Below are positions 32,453 through 40,783 of a stretch of DNA of 50,901 nt, in pieces. The DNA is from Listeria_A hofi. Its GTDB lineage: Bacteria; Bacillota; Bacilli; Lactobacillales; Listeriaceae. The stretch spans positions 1-50,901 of the forward strand of contig NZ_CAUYTL010000026.1 of assembly GCF_963575615.1 (NCBI RefSeq). Direction: 5' to 3'. The first letter of the stretch is position 1; each line of letters starts with the position of its first letter. The position numbers and the translations under genes are program-made. Under the pieces are notes generated by a model. That model did no database searches. It was not told the DNA's origin and saw only the letters and a list, made by a program, of their open reading frames with translations.

Positions 32453-34711
32453 ATGGCTACTTCACGGGTTTTATTGCCACGCTTGTATGATGCTGCTACA
32501 ACCGATTTTGCAAATAACGGTATTGGCGTCTTAGCAGATTCGTTCGATTGGCAAGTTAGACAGGAAGCAAACGGGGCATATGAATTAGAATTCAAGTATG
32601 TAAAAGATGGGCCCTATTTTAGCGAAATCAAGAATCAGAATATTATCAAAGCAAAAGCAAATTTACGGGATCCGGAACAGCTTTTTACAATTTACGCCGT
32701 TTCAAAACCTATCAATGGAATAGTTACCGTAAAAGCGGAGCATATCAGCTATAGGCTGCATTACAATCCGTTAAAAGGCAAGGTAACGGTTCAAAATGGA
32801 ACAGCTGGTTATATGCTCAATCAGATTTTAAGCAATACTGTTTATCCGCATACCTTCACCGGTACAAGTTCTTCGACAACACAGGCAAATACAACAATAG
32901 AATTGTGCTCGTCAAGGGAAGCGCTGGGAGGAAAAGAGGGCTCGCTCTTAGATACATTTAAGGGTGAGTTTATTTTTGATAATTTTAATATTCGGCATTA
33001 TCCGCGTGGAGGCGCCGGAGTTGATAATGGCGTGCTGATTGCGTACGGGAAAAATTTGACGGATGCAAAACAAGATGAAGAGATAGGCGATACTTTTACA
33101 TCCATCTATCCTTATGCGCAAGTTCAAGATACTAGCGGAAATGATGTCACGATCCGATTACCAGAAATAACACTAGACTCACAATATGCCTCTAACTTTG
33201 CTCATAAACGGGCTATGATGGTTGATTTAACGGGGGATAACGTTAAGGATGTTGCTACTTTAAGAACAGCTGGCAATGCCTATATTGTGAATAACGATGT
33301 AGGGAAACCGTCTATAAATCTCGATATTTCTTTTATAGATCAATCGAGAGAACTGGACGATGAAGAACTTGCCCAGATACTTGCTTTGGAAACTGTTAAC
33401 TTATGGGATACAGTCACAACAAAGTTTTTGCAGTTAGAAATAGATGTGAAGGCACGTGTCATTGCAACAGTATTCGATCCCCTTCTTGATAAGTATCTTT
33501 CCGTGGAATTAGGCGACTTTAAGCCGAATATATCACGTCAATTTAACGATATTCAGCAAGAAGTAGAGTCAATTAGTTCTGATCGGTCTTTTTTACAAGC
33601 TGGTATTGACGAGCTTACTAACACAATAAACAATCCGCCGGCCGGAAATGTTGTAATCTATCCATCGATGGCAGACCCGCAAGAAATATTGATTATGGAT
33701 ACAAGAGATATCAATACCGCGCGCAATGTGTGGAGATGGAACGCCGGAGGTTTGGGACACTCGAAAAACGGATATGCGGGGCCGTATGAAATTGGTATGA
33801 CCTACGACGGAAAATTTGTTGCAGATATGATTAGGGCGGGAACGCTAAGAGCGATTAACATCATTGGTGTTACTATAACGGGGTCTGCTGCTTATCTGGA
33901 TACACTGTATTCTAGTTTCTTGCCCCCGTTACCGCTACCGCAGTATCGAGAAGTGTTAAAAATGGGCGGGGGCAGCGGCTTTGTTTTGGAAGCAAAACGA
34001 GATGCGTACCCATACCCTGCGATGCGTGTAAGTTTAGATACAACCGGCAGCATGGGATTAGCCATTGAAAAAATAAACGAAAGTACAGGTGCGATTGACC
34101 CCGATAAGGTAATACGATTATCGCCCTTTGCAGGTGGGGAGTTCCCACTTGTGTATTCGGTTGACTGGTGTTCTATCGGCGCTGGTCCTGGTGGGAAAAC
34201 GGCTAGTATTTTGTATACATCATGGGATACACCGCAATTAATTTATGCGGATCACGTTTGTAAGTCATTAATTCAAATGTCTAGTATTGAGATCAAACAA
34301 GACGTTGAAAAATTTATAGAATCAGGGATTGCCGAAAAATACAGCGGTAAAGACATGATAAAAACCGTTGAAGTTTTCAGCTATCGATTAAAACAAGATG
34401 TCGAAGCTGCATTTAATGATGAAAAAGATGGTTCCTATGTCAGTTTTGATAAGCGGCTAGGCTTTATTGCCGAGCTGTTACCACCGGAATTGCGAGCGGA
34501 TGATTTAATGGGCATGGACCATCAAAAAGCCATTATGTGGCTTTGGCAGGGGGCTCGCGAAAACATACAGGAAGTAGATCAATTGCGAAAAGAGCTAGAG
34601 GACACAAAGGAAATGCTAGATACTACTTCAAAAATGCTAGCAGATCAGCAACAAGAAATAGATGAATTAAAACGACAAATGCAATTATTAATGAACAAGG
34701 CAGGTGAATAA
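32453..34711 (+). CDS. Tail-associated protein (Tal) with S74-like C-terminal domain
   Basis: A 752-aa hub protein. The first ~400 residues follow the prophage-tail/gp27-like Tal pattern (FDWQVRQEANGAYELEFKYV; HISYRLHYNPLKGKV). The middle is spike-like. From about 610 it resembles an S74 intramolecular chaperone: SSIEIK (S610 to K615, the Ser-x4-Lys spacing), KRLGFIAELLPPEL, then a DHQKAIMWLWQGARENIQEV helix and a long terminal coiled coil. S74 domains trimerise the spike and cut themselves off. The S74 call is by pattern only. Confidence 0.8.
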   Translation: MATSRVLLPRLYDAATTDFANNGIGVLADSFDWQVRQEANGAYELEFKYVKDGPYFSEIKNQNIIKAKANLRDPEQLFTIYAVSKPINGIVTVKAEHISYRLHYNPLKGKVTVQNGTAGYMLNQILSNTVYPHTFTGTSSSTTQANTTIELCSSREALGGKEGSLLDTFKGEFIFDNFNIRHYPRGGAGVDNGVLIAYGKNLTDAKQDEEIGDTFTSIYPYAQVQDTSGNDVTIRLPEITLDSQYASNFAHKRAMMVDLTGDNVKDVATLRTAGNAYIVNNDVGKPSINLDISFIDQSRELDDEELAQILALETVNLWDTVTTKFLQLEIDVKARVIATVFDPLLDKYLSVELGDFKPNISRQFNDIQQEVESISSDRSFLQAGIDELTNTINNPPAGNVVIYPSMADPQEILIMDTRDINTARNVWRWNAGGLGHSKNGYAGPYEIGMTYDGKFVADMIRAGTLRAINIIGVTITGSAAYLDTLYSSFLPPLPLPQYREVLKMGGGSGFVLEAKRDAYPYPAMRVSLDTTGSMGLAIEKINESTGAIDPDKVIRLSPFAGGEFPLVYSVDWCSIGAGPGGKTASILYTSWDTPQLIYADHVCKSLIQMSSIEIKQDVEKFIESGIAEKYSGKDMIKTVEVFSYRLKQDVEAAFNDEKDGSYVSFDKRLGFIAELLPPELRADDLMGMDHQKAIMWLWQGARENIQEVDQLRKELEDTKEMLDTTSKMLADQQQEIDELKRQMQLLMNKAGE

Positions 34712-34712
34712 T

Positions 34713-36026
34713 GTGGCAACATTAAAGAATTATCCTTTCTCACTTGATTTAATATCTGATAGTATCACCCCGCTTGTGCTCGCTAGGGTTACGGAGAAAG
34801 AATCGGTTACGTTAACAGTAGAGGTATTTGCGGATGGCGATACCATTGAGGATTTCGATGACTACACGCCAGTTTTTGAGTGTGCGTTACCAGGCGGGAA
34901 GTTTGTACGTGATGATGGTTCAACATACGGAAATATGGCTGTCATAGATGGGAAAATCGTTTATGTAATTGCTAAAGAGGTTTTTTCAAGCCATGGTGTT
35001 CTGAATCTTTGCTACTTTGCTTTAGAAAAAGGTGGCACCCCGGGGTTTCAAATACTAGATGCGGCTGATTTAACTGCTGATGAAAGAGTTACAACGCAAA
35101 ATTTCACAATCAACGTTGCTAGGGATGCAACACAAGGCAATATTGTTGTAGAGGACTTTGTTAGTGATATTGATAAATTAACAAGGTTTATTGAAGCGGA
35201 AACTGCGGAATCAATGGCAGCATTGAATGTAGCGTTAAACAAATTGGATGTAGCAACTGCGAGTGCCAACCAGCTAATAGCCTTGATAAACGCGAATCAG
35301 GTTGTGAAAATAACGGATACAGTAAATTGGCAGAAAGCTAAATTAACTGCTGATTCTGGCGCCGCTAAATCGCCGCCAGATGTTACAACGTTAGCAGAGA
35401 TTATAGAACAAGGAAGTTTCTATATGAATTCAACGGCTGCTGGAAAACTAACAGATGCACCAGGCAGTGGGGCATTCAGGTTAGAAAACCATAAACTTAT
35501 AGCTGGCACGGCGATAGAACAACATGCGAGGTATTTTAGCACAACCAATGCTAGTGCCAACAGACATTTTTATAGATATGTAGGGGCTACAGCAAGCCCG
35601 TGGCGAGAATACGAGAACACAGTTGGATCGCAAGCAAAAGCGGACTTAGCTGAAGCTCACGCGATAAATTCCGCAATGAACTATGTGAATACTAAATTTG
35701 CAGATACTGGTTGGTTACCCATTACACTAAAAGCAGGATTTACAGCGTTTGCGAACTCGGTTCCTCGATATCGCAGAATTGGAAATAAAGTGTTTTACGC
35801 AGGTATTGTAGTAAGAACTAGTGGTGGAACAGGGGTTTTTGCAACGGCAGATGAAGGTTTTAGGCAAAAAGACACTTACCCGCAATCACATCTTTGTGGG
35901 CAGCAGACGGCCGCAGCTGATGCACAGGCACAGATTTATACGCATTCAAACGGAAACCTTGAAATAGTTTCAGCCGTCTACACAAGCCCAATTTGGCTAA
36001 ATGAAATAGACTACTTTATAGATTAG
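34713..36026 (+). CDS. BppU-like baseplate / receptor-binding protein
   Basis: A 437-aa protein. The N-terminal ~150 residues fit the BppU_N domain (VLARVTEKESVTLTVEVFAD; VFECALPGGKFVRDDGS; NFTINVARDATQGNIVVEDF), which anchors to the baseplate. A short coiled coil follows, then a knob-like region (GSFYMNSTAAGKLTDAPGSG) and a C-terminal beta-rich head, the likely host-binding part. The start is GTG 34713, with AAGGCAGG upstream. It is the last tail gene before a terminator. Confidence 0.8.
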   Translation: MATLKNYPFSLDLISDSITPLVLARVTEKESVTLTVEVFADGDTIEDFDDYTPVFECALPGGKFVRDDGSTYGNMAVIDGKIVYVIAKEVFSSHGVLNLCYFALEKGGTPGFQILDAADLTADERVTTQNFTINVARDATQGNIVVEDFVSDIDKLTRFIEAETAESMAALNVALNKLDVATASANQLIALINANQVVKITDTVNWQKAKLTADSGAAKSPPDVTTLAEIIEQGSFYMNSTAAGKLTDAPGSGAFRLENHKLIAGTAIEQHARYFSTTNASANRHFYRYVGATASPWREYENTVGSQAKADLAEAHAINSAMNYVNTKFADTGWLPITLKAGFTAFANSVPRYRRIGNKVFYAGIVVRTSGGTGVFATADEGFRQKDTYPQSHLCGQQTAAADAQAQIYTHSNGNLEIVSAVYTSPIWLNEIDYFID

Positions 36027-36049
36027 CACCTCGATAGGTGTATTTTTTT
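36027..36049 (+). terminator. Short terminator after the tail genes
   Basis: CACCT-CGAT-AGGTG followed by TATTTTTTT. The stem is only 5 bp, so it probably ends part of the late transcript and reduces flow into the lysis genes. Confidence 0.6.
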
Positions 36050-36073
36050 ATGCAAAGAATGGGGGTTCTGAAA

Positions 36074-36514
36074 ATGGAAGGGATTGAGAATATGGACATA
36101 ATGAAGCCTGCTTTAACATTCATGTTTGGCGAAGGTTTGACAATGATACATTTTTTAGTGCTTGTTGTCGTGCTTGATTTAATAACTGGTTATATGAAGG
36201 CATTTAGCAAGAAATCAAAAATCAGTTTTAAGAGCGCAAAAAATTATCAAGGTTTAATGAAGAAACTCGGTATTTTCATTGCCGTAATGGTCGCATCAAT
36301 GATTGATGTTTTAAGCATCAATTTAGCACATCAGAATTTGCATATCGCATTTATCTTTACTTGCGCCATGATCATCATGGAATCGCTTAGCATTGTAGAA
36401 AATTTGGAAGCGATAGGCCTAAAAGTACCGTTTTTAACACAGCTACTACATCGATTTAGCAAACAGATTGATGATGAGCAAGAAAATAAAATTGTAGAGG
36501 ATGAAGAAAAATGA
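36074..36514 (+). CDS. Holin (phage_holin_4 / toxin-secretion type)
   Basis: A 146-aa protein with three or four hydrophobic helices (MIHFLVLVVVLDLITGYMKA; LGIFIAVMVASMIDVLSINL; FIFTCAMIIMESLSIVENLE). The DLITGYxKA element is typical of holin family 4. It has a charged C-terminus. It should permeabilise the membrane to release the endolysin encoded next, which overlaps it by 4 bp. ATG 36074 has GGGGG 9 nt upstream. Confidence 0.9.
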   Translation: MEGIENMDIMKPALTFMFGEGLTMIHFLVLVVVLDLITGYMKAFSKKSKISFKSAKNYQGLMKKLGIFIAVMVASMIDVLSINLAHQNLHIAFIFTCAMIIMESLSIVENLEAIGLKVPFLTQLLHRFSKQIDDEQENKIVEDEEK

Positions 36515-37374
36515 CAAAGAAAAAAGTATTTTTAGATTTAGGGCATGGTGGGACTGATCCAGGTGCAGTTGCAAATGGGCTGATTGAAAAAGATATGGCA
36601 CGCGCGACTGCTTACGCAACAAAATATGAGCTTGAAAAATATGACGTAGAAACTCGGTTATCTCGTACAGGTGACACTTATCCGTCACTTAGCGCACGCG
36701 CCAAAGCAGCAAACGATTGGGGTGCCGATTTATTTGTATCGGAACATTACAACGCAGGCGGTGGGGACCGAGCGGAAGTGATCCATAGCATTGCAAATGG
36801 AGTTAGTAAGAAACTTGCGCAAAATATTATCAATGCTATTAAAATTGAAATTGGTCAAAACATCGGTAATCCTGCCATCTATTCCAAAAAGGGAAGTGAT
36901 GGCAAGGATTATTTTGCTGTTATTCGTGAAACGAAAATGCCAGCGGTTATTGTTGAACCTGCGTTTATTGATTCCAATGATCGTTTCATTGTGGACACGG
37001 TGGCAGAGCAACAAGCTATGGGGCGTGCAATTGCGCATGGTATTTTAGCGACGCTGGGAATTAATCACACAGCCAAACCAGAAAAGCCAACAATCCCTAA
37101 TAAGCCAAACCCAACGCCGGTAGCACCTAAGCCATCAGCTAATCCATACGCTGGGAAGAAACTTGTTTCTAAAACAAACGATCTGCGTTTTTACGTTAAG
37201 CCTTCATGGGCAGATAAGGACGTTGTGGGAACTGTAAACAAAGGTCTTGGATTTCCTACCATACTTGATAAAGTAAATGTGAACGGCAGCCCACAGTATA
37301 AAGTTCAAAATTCGAAAGGTAAGACCTACTACATCACCGCAGCACCTAAGCATGTAGAGTTGAAAAGTAAATAG
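36511..37374 (+). CDS. Endolysin, N-acetylmuramoyl-L-alanine amidase (Amidase_3)
   Basis: A 287-aa lysin. The amidase_3 domain (1-180) has the zinc residues His12 (LGHGG), Glu26 (IEKDMA) and His79 (SEHYN) and the catalytic Glu149 (VEPAF). A Pro/Lys-rich linker (about 190-210) leads to a C-terminal SH3-like wall-binding module (KLVSKTNDLRFYVKPSWADK; YKVQNSKGKTYYITA). The layout matches Listeria lysins such as PlyPSA. It cleaves the amide bond between MurNAc and the stem peptide. Confidence 0.93.
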   Translation: MTKKKVFLDLGHGGTDPGAVANGLIEKDMARATAYATKYELEKYDVETRLSRTGDTYPSLSARAKAANDWGADLFVSEHYNAGGGDRAEVIHSIANGVSKKLAQNIINAIKIEIGQNIGNPAIYSKKGSDGKDYFAVIRETKMPAVIVEPAFIDSNDRFIVDTVAEQQAMGRAIAHGILATLGINHTAKPEKPTIPNKPNPTPVAPKPSANPYAGKKLVSKTNDLRFYVKPSWADKDVVGTVNKGLGFPTILDKVNVNGSPQYKVQNSKGKTYYITAAPKHVELKSK

Positions 37375-37382
37375 TATATAGA

Positions 37383-37417
37383 AGCTCTCGATTTAAGTTT
37401 ATCGGGAGCTTTTTTTA
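37383..37417 (+). terminator. Strong terminator after the lysis cassette
   Basis: AGCTCTCGAT (37383-37392) pairs with ATCGGGAGCT (37401-37410), followed by an eight-T tract. It separates the late operon from the accessory genes downstream. Confidence 0.9.
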
Positions 37418-37429
37418 TTTGTCTATATT

Positions 37430-37438
37430 TGTTATAAT
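37430..37438 (+). promoter_or_regulatory. Extended -10 promoter of the toxin cassette
   Basis: TGT-TATAAT is a perfect extended -10 located 13 bp after the lysis terminator and about 38 bp before the first cassette gene. No good -35 is seen, which is usual for extended -10 promoters. It would allow expression in the lysogen independent of late genes. Confidence 0.7.
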
Positions 37439-37476
37439 GAGTTATTGGAAGATACTAACACGAGAGGAAGTGCCCT

Positions 37477-37695
37477 ATGCCACATTATGAACAAACTCGC
37501 CATGCGATATCTGCGAGGAAACACAGCTTGGAAAACTTACTGGATGGGTTTACAAGCAAAAAAAATAAGATACACGATGAAAACCACGAGGCGCAGGAGA
37601 AGATGGTATATAGGCTTCGTCAAATACAAGTGGAAACACGGGACATGGTTTCCTATTGTGAGCAGATAGAGAGCAGTTTACGGAGGGAGATATAG
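37477..37695 (+). CDS. Small partner of LXG toxin (Lap/YwqH-like)
   Basis: A 72-aa all-helical, highly charged protein (SARKHSLENLLDGFTSKKNK). It is the first of two small helical proteins encoded directly before a long LXG-like toxin, the position of the Lap or YwqH/YwqI accessory proteins that help type VII secretion. AGGAAG lies 6 nt before the ATG. It is 2 bp from the next gene. Identification rests on size, helical content and context. Confidence 0.65.
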   Translation: MPHYEQTRHAISARKHSLENLLDGFTSKKNKIHDENHEAQEKMVYRLRQIQVETRDMVSYCEQIESSLRREI

Positions 37696-37697
37696 AG

Positions 37698-37988
37698 ATG
37701 CCAACATCCATTGATATCGACACCGCTCGTATATTGAAACAGTTAAAGAGAGGGGAACAGGCGGCGGCTGATTTTAAAGTCGAAGCTACCAACGTGCAAC
37801 GCAGATTAGAAAAGATAAATACACAAGTTTCTCCCGATTTTGCGACGCGGTATATCGAAGTAAAAGAAGGATTAGTGAAAGGAATTCATGCAGATCAATT
37901 TACCAAACTACATCAAGCGTTTATAGATAGCCAAGCGGCGGTGCGTGCGTTCATCGAAACGGATGCCAAGTTGGGTGGTGAGCGCTAA
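37698..37988 (+). CDS. WXG100/YwqI-like partner of LXG toxin
   Basis: A 96-aa helical hairpin-type protein (MPTSIDIDTARILKQLKRGE; AADFKVEATNVQRRLEKINT) similar in size and layout to the DUF5344/DUF3130-type proteins that precede LXG toxins. It overlaps the toxin start by 1 bp. It is predicted to bind the toxin's N-terminal helices to form the secretion-competent complex for the host ESX/T7SS machinery. Confidence 0.65.
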   Translation: MPTSIDIDTARILKQLKRGEQAAADFKVEATNVQRRLEKINTQVSPDFATRYIEVKEGLVKGIHADQFTKLHQAFIDSQAAVRAFIETDAKLGGER

Positions 37989-39400
37989 TGGATTTTAAAA
38001 TAAACATGGGTGAGCTAGAAGATGCCTTATCATCGCTACATAAAATGAAAGCCAGTTTGGAGACACTAGACGGTGTGCTGGTGGAGGTGCAAGACGTGGC
38101 GGCCCAACAAAAAGGGAAGCTGGCCGAAGCCTTGACCATGGAATTTGGCGCTCACCGAGACGATATTTCCAGACAACAAGGGACGGTGACCAAACTCTTC
38201 ACGTATTTGGAAAACTATGTGAATGATTTTAAAGACATTGATAGTCCCATTTATCGTAATCAGGACATGCTAATTGATGCCCATGGGTTAAAGAAGCTGG
38301 CAGACGAGACGCTAGATACACTGGATATGATGAAAAGCGAGGTATTTCGAGTGCCGCAACCGAGCATCGAGAGCATACCAGACGACCCCGACGAGCTATG
38401 GGTGATGCGGCAGAACCAAGCACGGATGGAAGAATTGGACGATTATCTGCGGCGCACGATAAACCGCATGCAAGAGGAAAGCGGCGAATCGATGCACGAG
38501 ATCAGCCGAGATATGCGAAAGCTTTTAGAGATGGATCAACATCATGCGTCAATCATTGAAGCGGATTATAGGCATTATGATCGCAGTAAGGTGCGTGAGA
38601 TTGGTGCTTCCACGAGGGACTCGGTTATTGGATTCGGCCTAGGTGCAATTGAAAGTTTGAAGCATCCAGAAAAGCATTTGGAAAGTATCGCTATGTTGAT
38701 GAAAAATCTGCGGACTAATCCATCAGGAACGGCAGGTATGTTGTGGAATGGGATTGTAGCGAGTTATCTAGAGCCTTATAATAAAGGTGATGCATATGGT
38801 TTGGCAAGTAGTACGATATTTTTTGCCAGTGCGTTTGGGATTACAAAAGGAATGAATGATTTTACCAAAATAAAAGAAGTACGTGCAATTGGTCCGGATG
38901 GAACTGCTACTGCAAATGCAGGCAGGGCCGCAGGAATAGTCGATGGAGTAAAAATTATTGATGGCAAAATTGGTGGTAAAATCCCGGTTCAAGATTTTCA
39001 AGAGATTCGGAAAGCTTCTGTACACAATGTAGATGGAGATTCCATGACGTTGGGGAAATATACACCAACAGTAGAAGATGGGGTTGAGAATTGGGGGAAA
39101 GCCGGACCAGATTCGTATATAGGACGAGCAGGAGATGATTCGATGTATTTTGATTTAGGTAGCAAGTGGAGTGAAATTCAGAACAAATATAAACTAACAG
39201 ACAATGAAATGTTTGAGTATTTTAATGTACCAGCTTTGAATGATGCGGTGAAGAGCGGGAAAGATATTAGGTTTTCTCATAAGCCGGATTTAAAAGAGTA
39301 TAAGGATAGCTACTTAGCGAAAGAGTGGCAGTACTTACAAAATGAGCATGGATATTCTAAATTATTACCAAGAGGAGATGTATGGTATGCAATTAAATAA
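37988..39400 (+). CDS. LXG-like polymorphic toxin (type VII secretion substrate)
   Basis: A 470-aa modular protein: N-terminal helical LXG-like domain (1-200; MGELEDALSSLHKMKASLET), a Gly/hydrophobic pre-toxin segment (about 210-300; SVIGFGLGAIESLKHPEKHL, GLASSTIFFASAFGITKG), and a C-terminal toxin domain (about 370-470) with SYIGRAGDDSMYFDLGSKWS, ALNDAVKSGKDIRFSH and EWQYLQNEHGYSKLL. I cannot assign the toxin fold. There is no signal peptide. DNA is GC-rich up to about 38540 and AT-rich after it, as expected for exchangeable toxin tips. An immunity candidate overlaps its end. Confidence 0.75.
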   Translation: MDFKINMGELEDALSSLHKMKASLETLDGVLVEVQDVAAQQKGKLAEALTMEFGAHRDDISRQQGTVTKLFTYLENYVNDFKDIDSPIYRNQDMLIDAHGLKKLADETLDTLDMMKSEVFRVPQPSIESIPDDPDELWVMRQNQARMEELDDYLRRTINRMQEESGESMHEISRDMRKLLEMDQHHASIIEADYRHYDRSKVREIGASTRDSVIGFGLGAIESLKHPEKHLESIAMLMKNLRTNPSGTAGMLWNGIVASYLEPYNKGDAYGLASSTIFFASAFGITKGMNDFTKIKEVRAIGPDGTATANAGRAAGIVDGVKIIDGKIGGKIPVQDFQEIRKASVHNVDGDSMTLGKYTPTVEDGVENWGKAGPDSYIGRAGDDSMYFDLGSKWSEIQNKYKLTDNEMFEYFNVPALNDAVKSGKDIRFSHKPDLKEYKDSYLAKEWQYLQNEHGYSKLLPRGDVWYAIK

Positions 39401-39731
39401 ATCAGAATTATTAGCTTCGAAAATTAGTGATGAATTGAAAGAGCGGCTTGGTGATAGGATTAGTTCAGCTTTTTCATTTAGTAGGTTGCAAGAAGAGCCT
39501 TGGATAGAGTTTAGTGTGGAATTTGAAGCATATAACTTTTTCAATATCATCTTAAATTATGATAGAGGAGCATTTGGATGTGCTATTGTGAACGGTGATT
39601 TAGGAATTGCTTTACCAAACAGTCAAGAATGGTACGATCAAGCAGATATGAGTATTTTCTGTGAGGAACTTCAAAAACAGCTTGAATTACGAATTCCAGA
39701 TAAATTTTTGGAATATAACGGTTGGAAATAA
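39387..39731 (+). CDS. Candidate cognate immunity protein
   Basis: A 114-aa acidic soluble protein (MQLNKSELLASKISDELKER; WIEFSVEFEAYNFFNIILNY) whose start overlaps the toxin's last 14 bp. GAGGAG 9 nt upstream, inside the toxin gene, supports ATG 39387. Small acidic proteins encoded immediately after polymorphic toxins are normally their immunity factors. No family name recognised; function inferred from position. Confidence 0.65.
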   Translation: MQLNKSELLASKISDELKERLGDRISSAFSFSRLQEEPWIEFSVEFEAYNFFNIILNYDRGAFGCAIVNGDLGIALPNSQEWYDQADMSIFCEELQKQLELRIPDKFLEYNGWK

Positions 39732-39808
39732 TAATAGTATTAGGAAGGCATAGAAAATCATTTGAATATGTAGAATTCTATGGTTAGTTATACTTACTCC
39801 AATTGTAG

Positions 39809-39847
39809 AACAAAGACACTAGGTGCTAGCTGGTGTCTTTGTTTTAT
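39809..39847 (+). terminator. Terminator after toxin-immunity pair
   Basis: AACAAAGACAC (39809-39819) pairs perfectly with GTGTCTTTGTT (39833-39843), followed by TTATT. It ends the toxin transcript and isolates the next gene. Confidence 0.85.
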
Positions 39848-39885
39848 TACATAAATGAGGGCACATGAAGTAGGAGGTATTTTCA

Positions 39886-40203
39886 GTGAATGAGGAATTG
39901 AATACATTAGAGCAATTATTTTCAGAGCTTCTTAGCATCGTGAAACAGAGTGGAGGTAGTGAATACACCCCGCAGATTAGAACTATAGAGAGTATCTTAA
40001 GCTGTTTGAGAGATAATGAATTTAGCGATATTTCCAAAATAGAATATGTGGTTTCGGCTCATAGAGAACTTTATCCCCCAAGAGGTGGGTTATCAGAATT
40101 TTTCATTTGGGATAATGATTTTCAAACAAGAAAGCAATTAAATGAGCCGCTAGATACAGTTCGAGATAATATTTGGGGGATTTTGAAACAGTATAGCGTG
40201 TAG
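39886..40203 (+). CDS. Second immunity-like protein (DUF6966-like)
   Basis: A 105-aa protein: helical N-terminus (LEQLFSELLSIVKQSGGSEY), then ELYPPRGGLSEFFIWDNDFQ and LNEPLD. I recall this PPRGGLSEFFIW pattern from small proteins repeatedly encoded near toxin modules (DUF6966-like). The start is GTG 39886, with AGGAGG 8 nt upstream. It stands alone behind a terminator, as an orphan or extra immunity gene would. Confidence 0.55.
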   Translation: MNEELNTLEQLFSELLSIVKQSGGSEYTPQIRTIESILSCLRDNEFSDISKIEYVVSAHRELYPPRGGLSEFFIWDNDFQTRKQLNEPLDTVRDNIWGILKQYSV

Positions 40204-40585
40204 CTGTTAGCACTGATAAAATAGCGATATGAATATTGGTCCTGAATTAATTTTCTGGGCTTTTTTATTTTTGAGGATTTTTAAATTTTATTAAAATAAT
40301 ATAAATAAATTTATTGGTAAAAGGGTATTATAAAATCAATAAAAAAATATTAAATTTTATTTTTCTATTTTTAGAAAAAAACTAGCAGGCTAAAAGTACA
40401 CTATTTGTGTATTGCTACGAGAGCGGAGAGGTGGTAGTATACTCAATTGAGTAATTAAATGAGTCAAGACTGCCTACGTTCCAAAATAGAATAAAATCCG
40501 AGCTCGTGTGCGCGAATGGAGGTGTATTTACATTTTATTGAAATGATTGTATAGTTAGGTTTATAGGAGAAGGAGGTTTTTAATA
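40204..40585. other. AT-rich intergenic region with palindrome and promoter
   Basis: No gene seen. After a weak GTCC/GGGC hairpin followed by six T (about 40237-40266), which may terminate the preceding gene, the region is very AT-rich. A perfect 14-bp palindrome TACTCAATTGAGTA (40440-40453) overlaps a TATACT hexamer. The promoter at 40527-40555 serves the genes that follow. Confidence 0.5.
40527..40555 (+). promoter_or_regulatory. Promoter of the small protein / SDH protease pair
   Basis: TTTACA (40527-40532), a 17-bp spacer and TATAGT (40550-40555). A start near 40562 leaves a short leader with GGAGAAGGAGG before the ATG at 40586. It is independent of the phage late promoter. Confidence 0.7.
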
Positions 40586-40768
40586 ATGCTATATTCATTT
40601 AAAGAGATTGAAAGGCAATTACAAAAATATGAAGAGTCTATTGAGAAAGAAGAGCATGTAAGCGCCATTAAAACAGCTAGTAGCTCTTCTCTGAACAAAA
40701 AAAATGATAAATATAATAACGTATTTAAGCAAGGTTCATCAATCAATGGTTCATTAATGAATCTATAA
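40586..40768 (+). CDS. Small protein upstream of the SDH protease (60 aa)
   Basis: A charged N-terminal helix (MLYSFKEIERQLQKYEESIE) followed by a Ser/Asn/Lys-rich, likely disordered tail. AAGGAGG lies 9 nt upstream. It is 15 bp from the protease and expressed with it. It could be a regulator, partner or substrate; nothing in the sequence decides. Confidence 0.55.
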   Translation: MLYSFKEIERQLQKYEESIEKEEHVSAIKTASSSSLNKKNDKYNNVFKQGSSINGSLMNL

Positions 40769-40783
40769 AGGGAGAGGTTAAAA

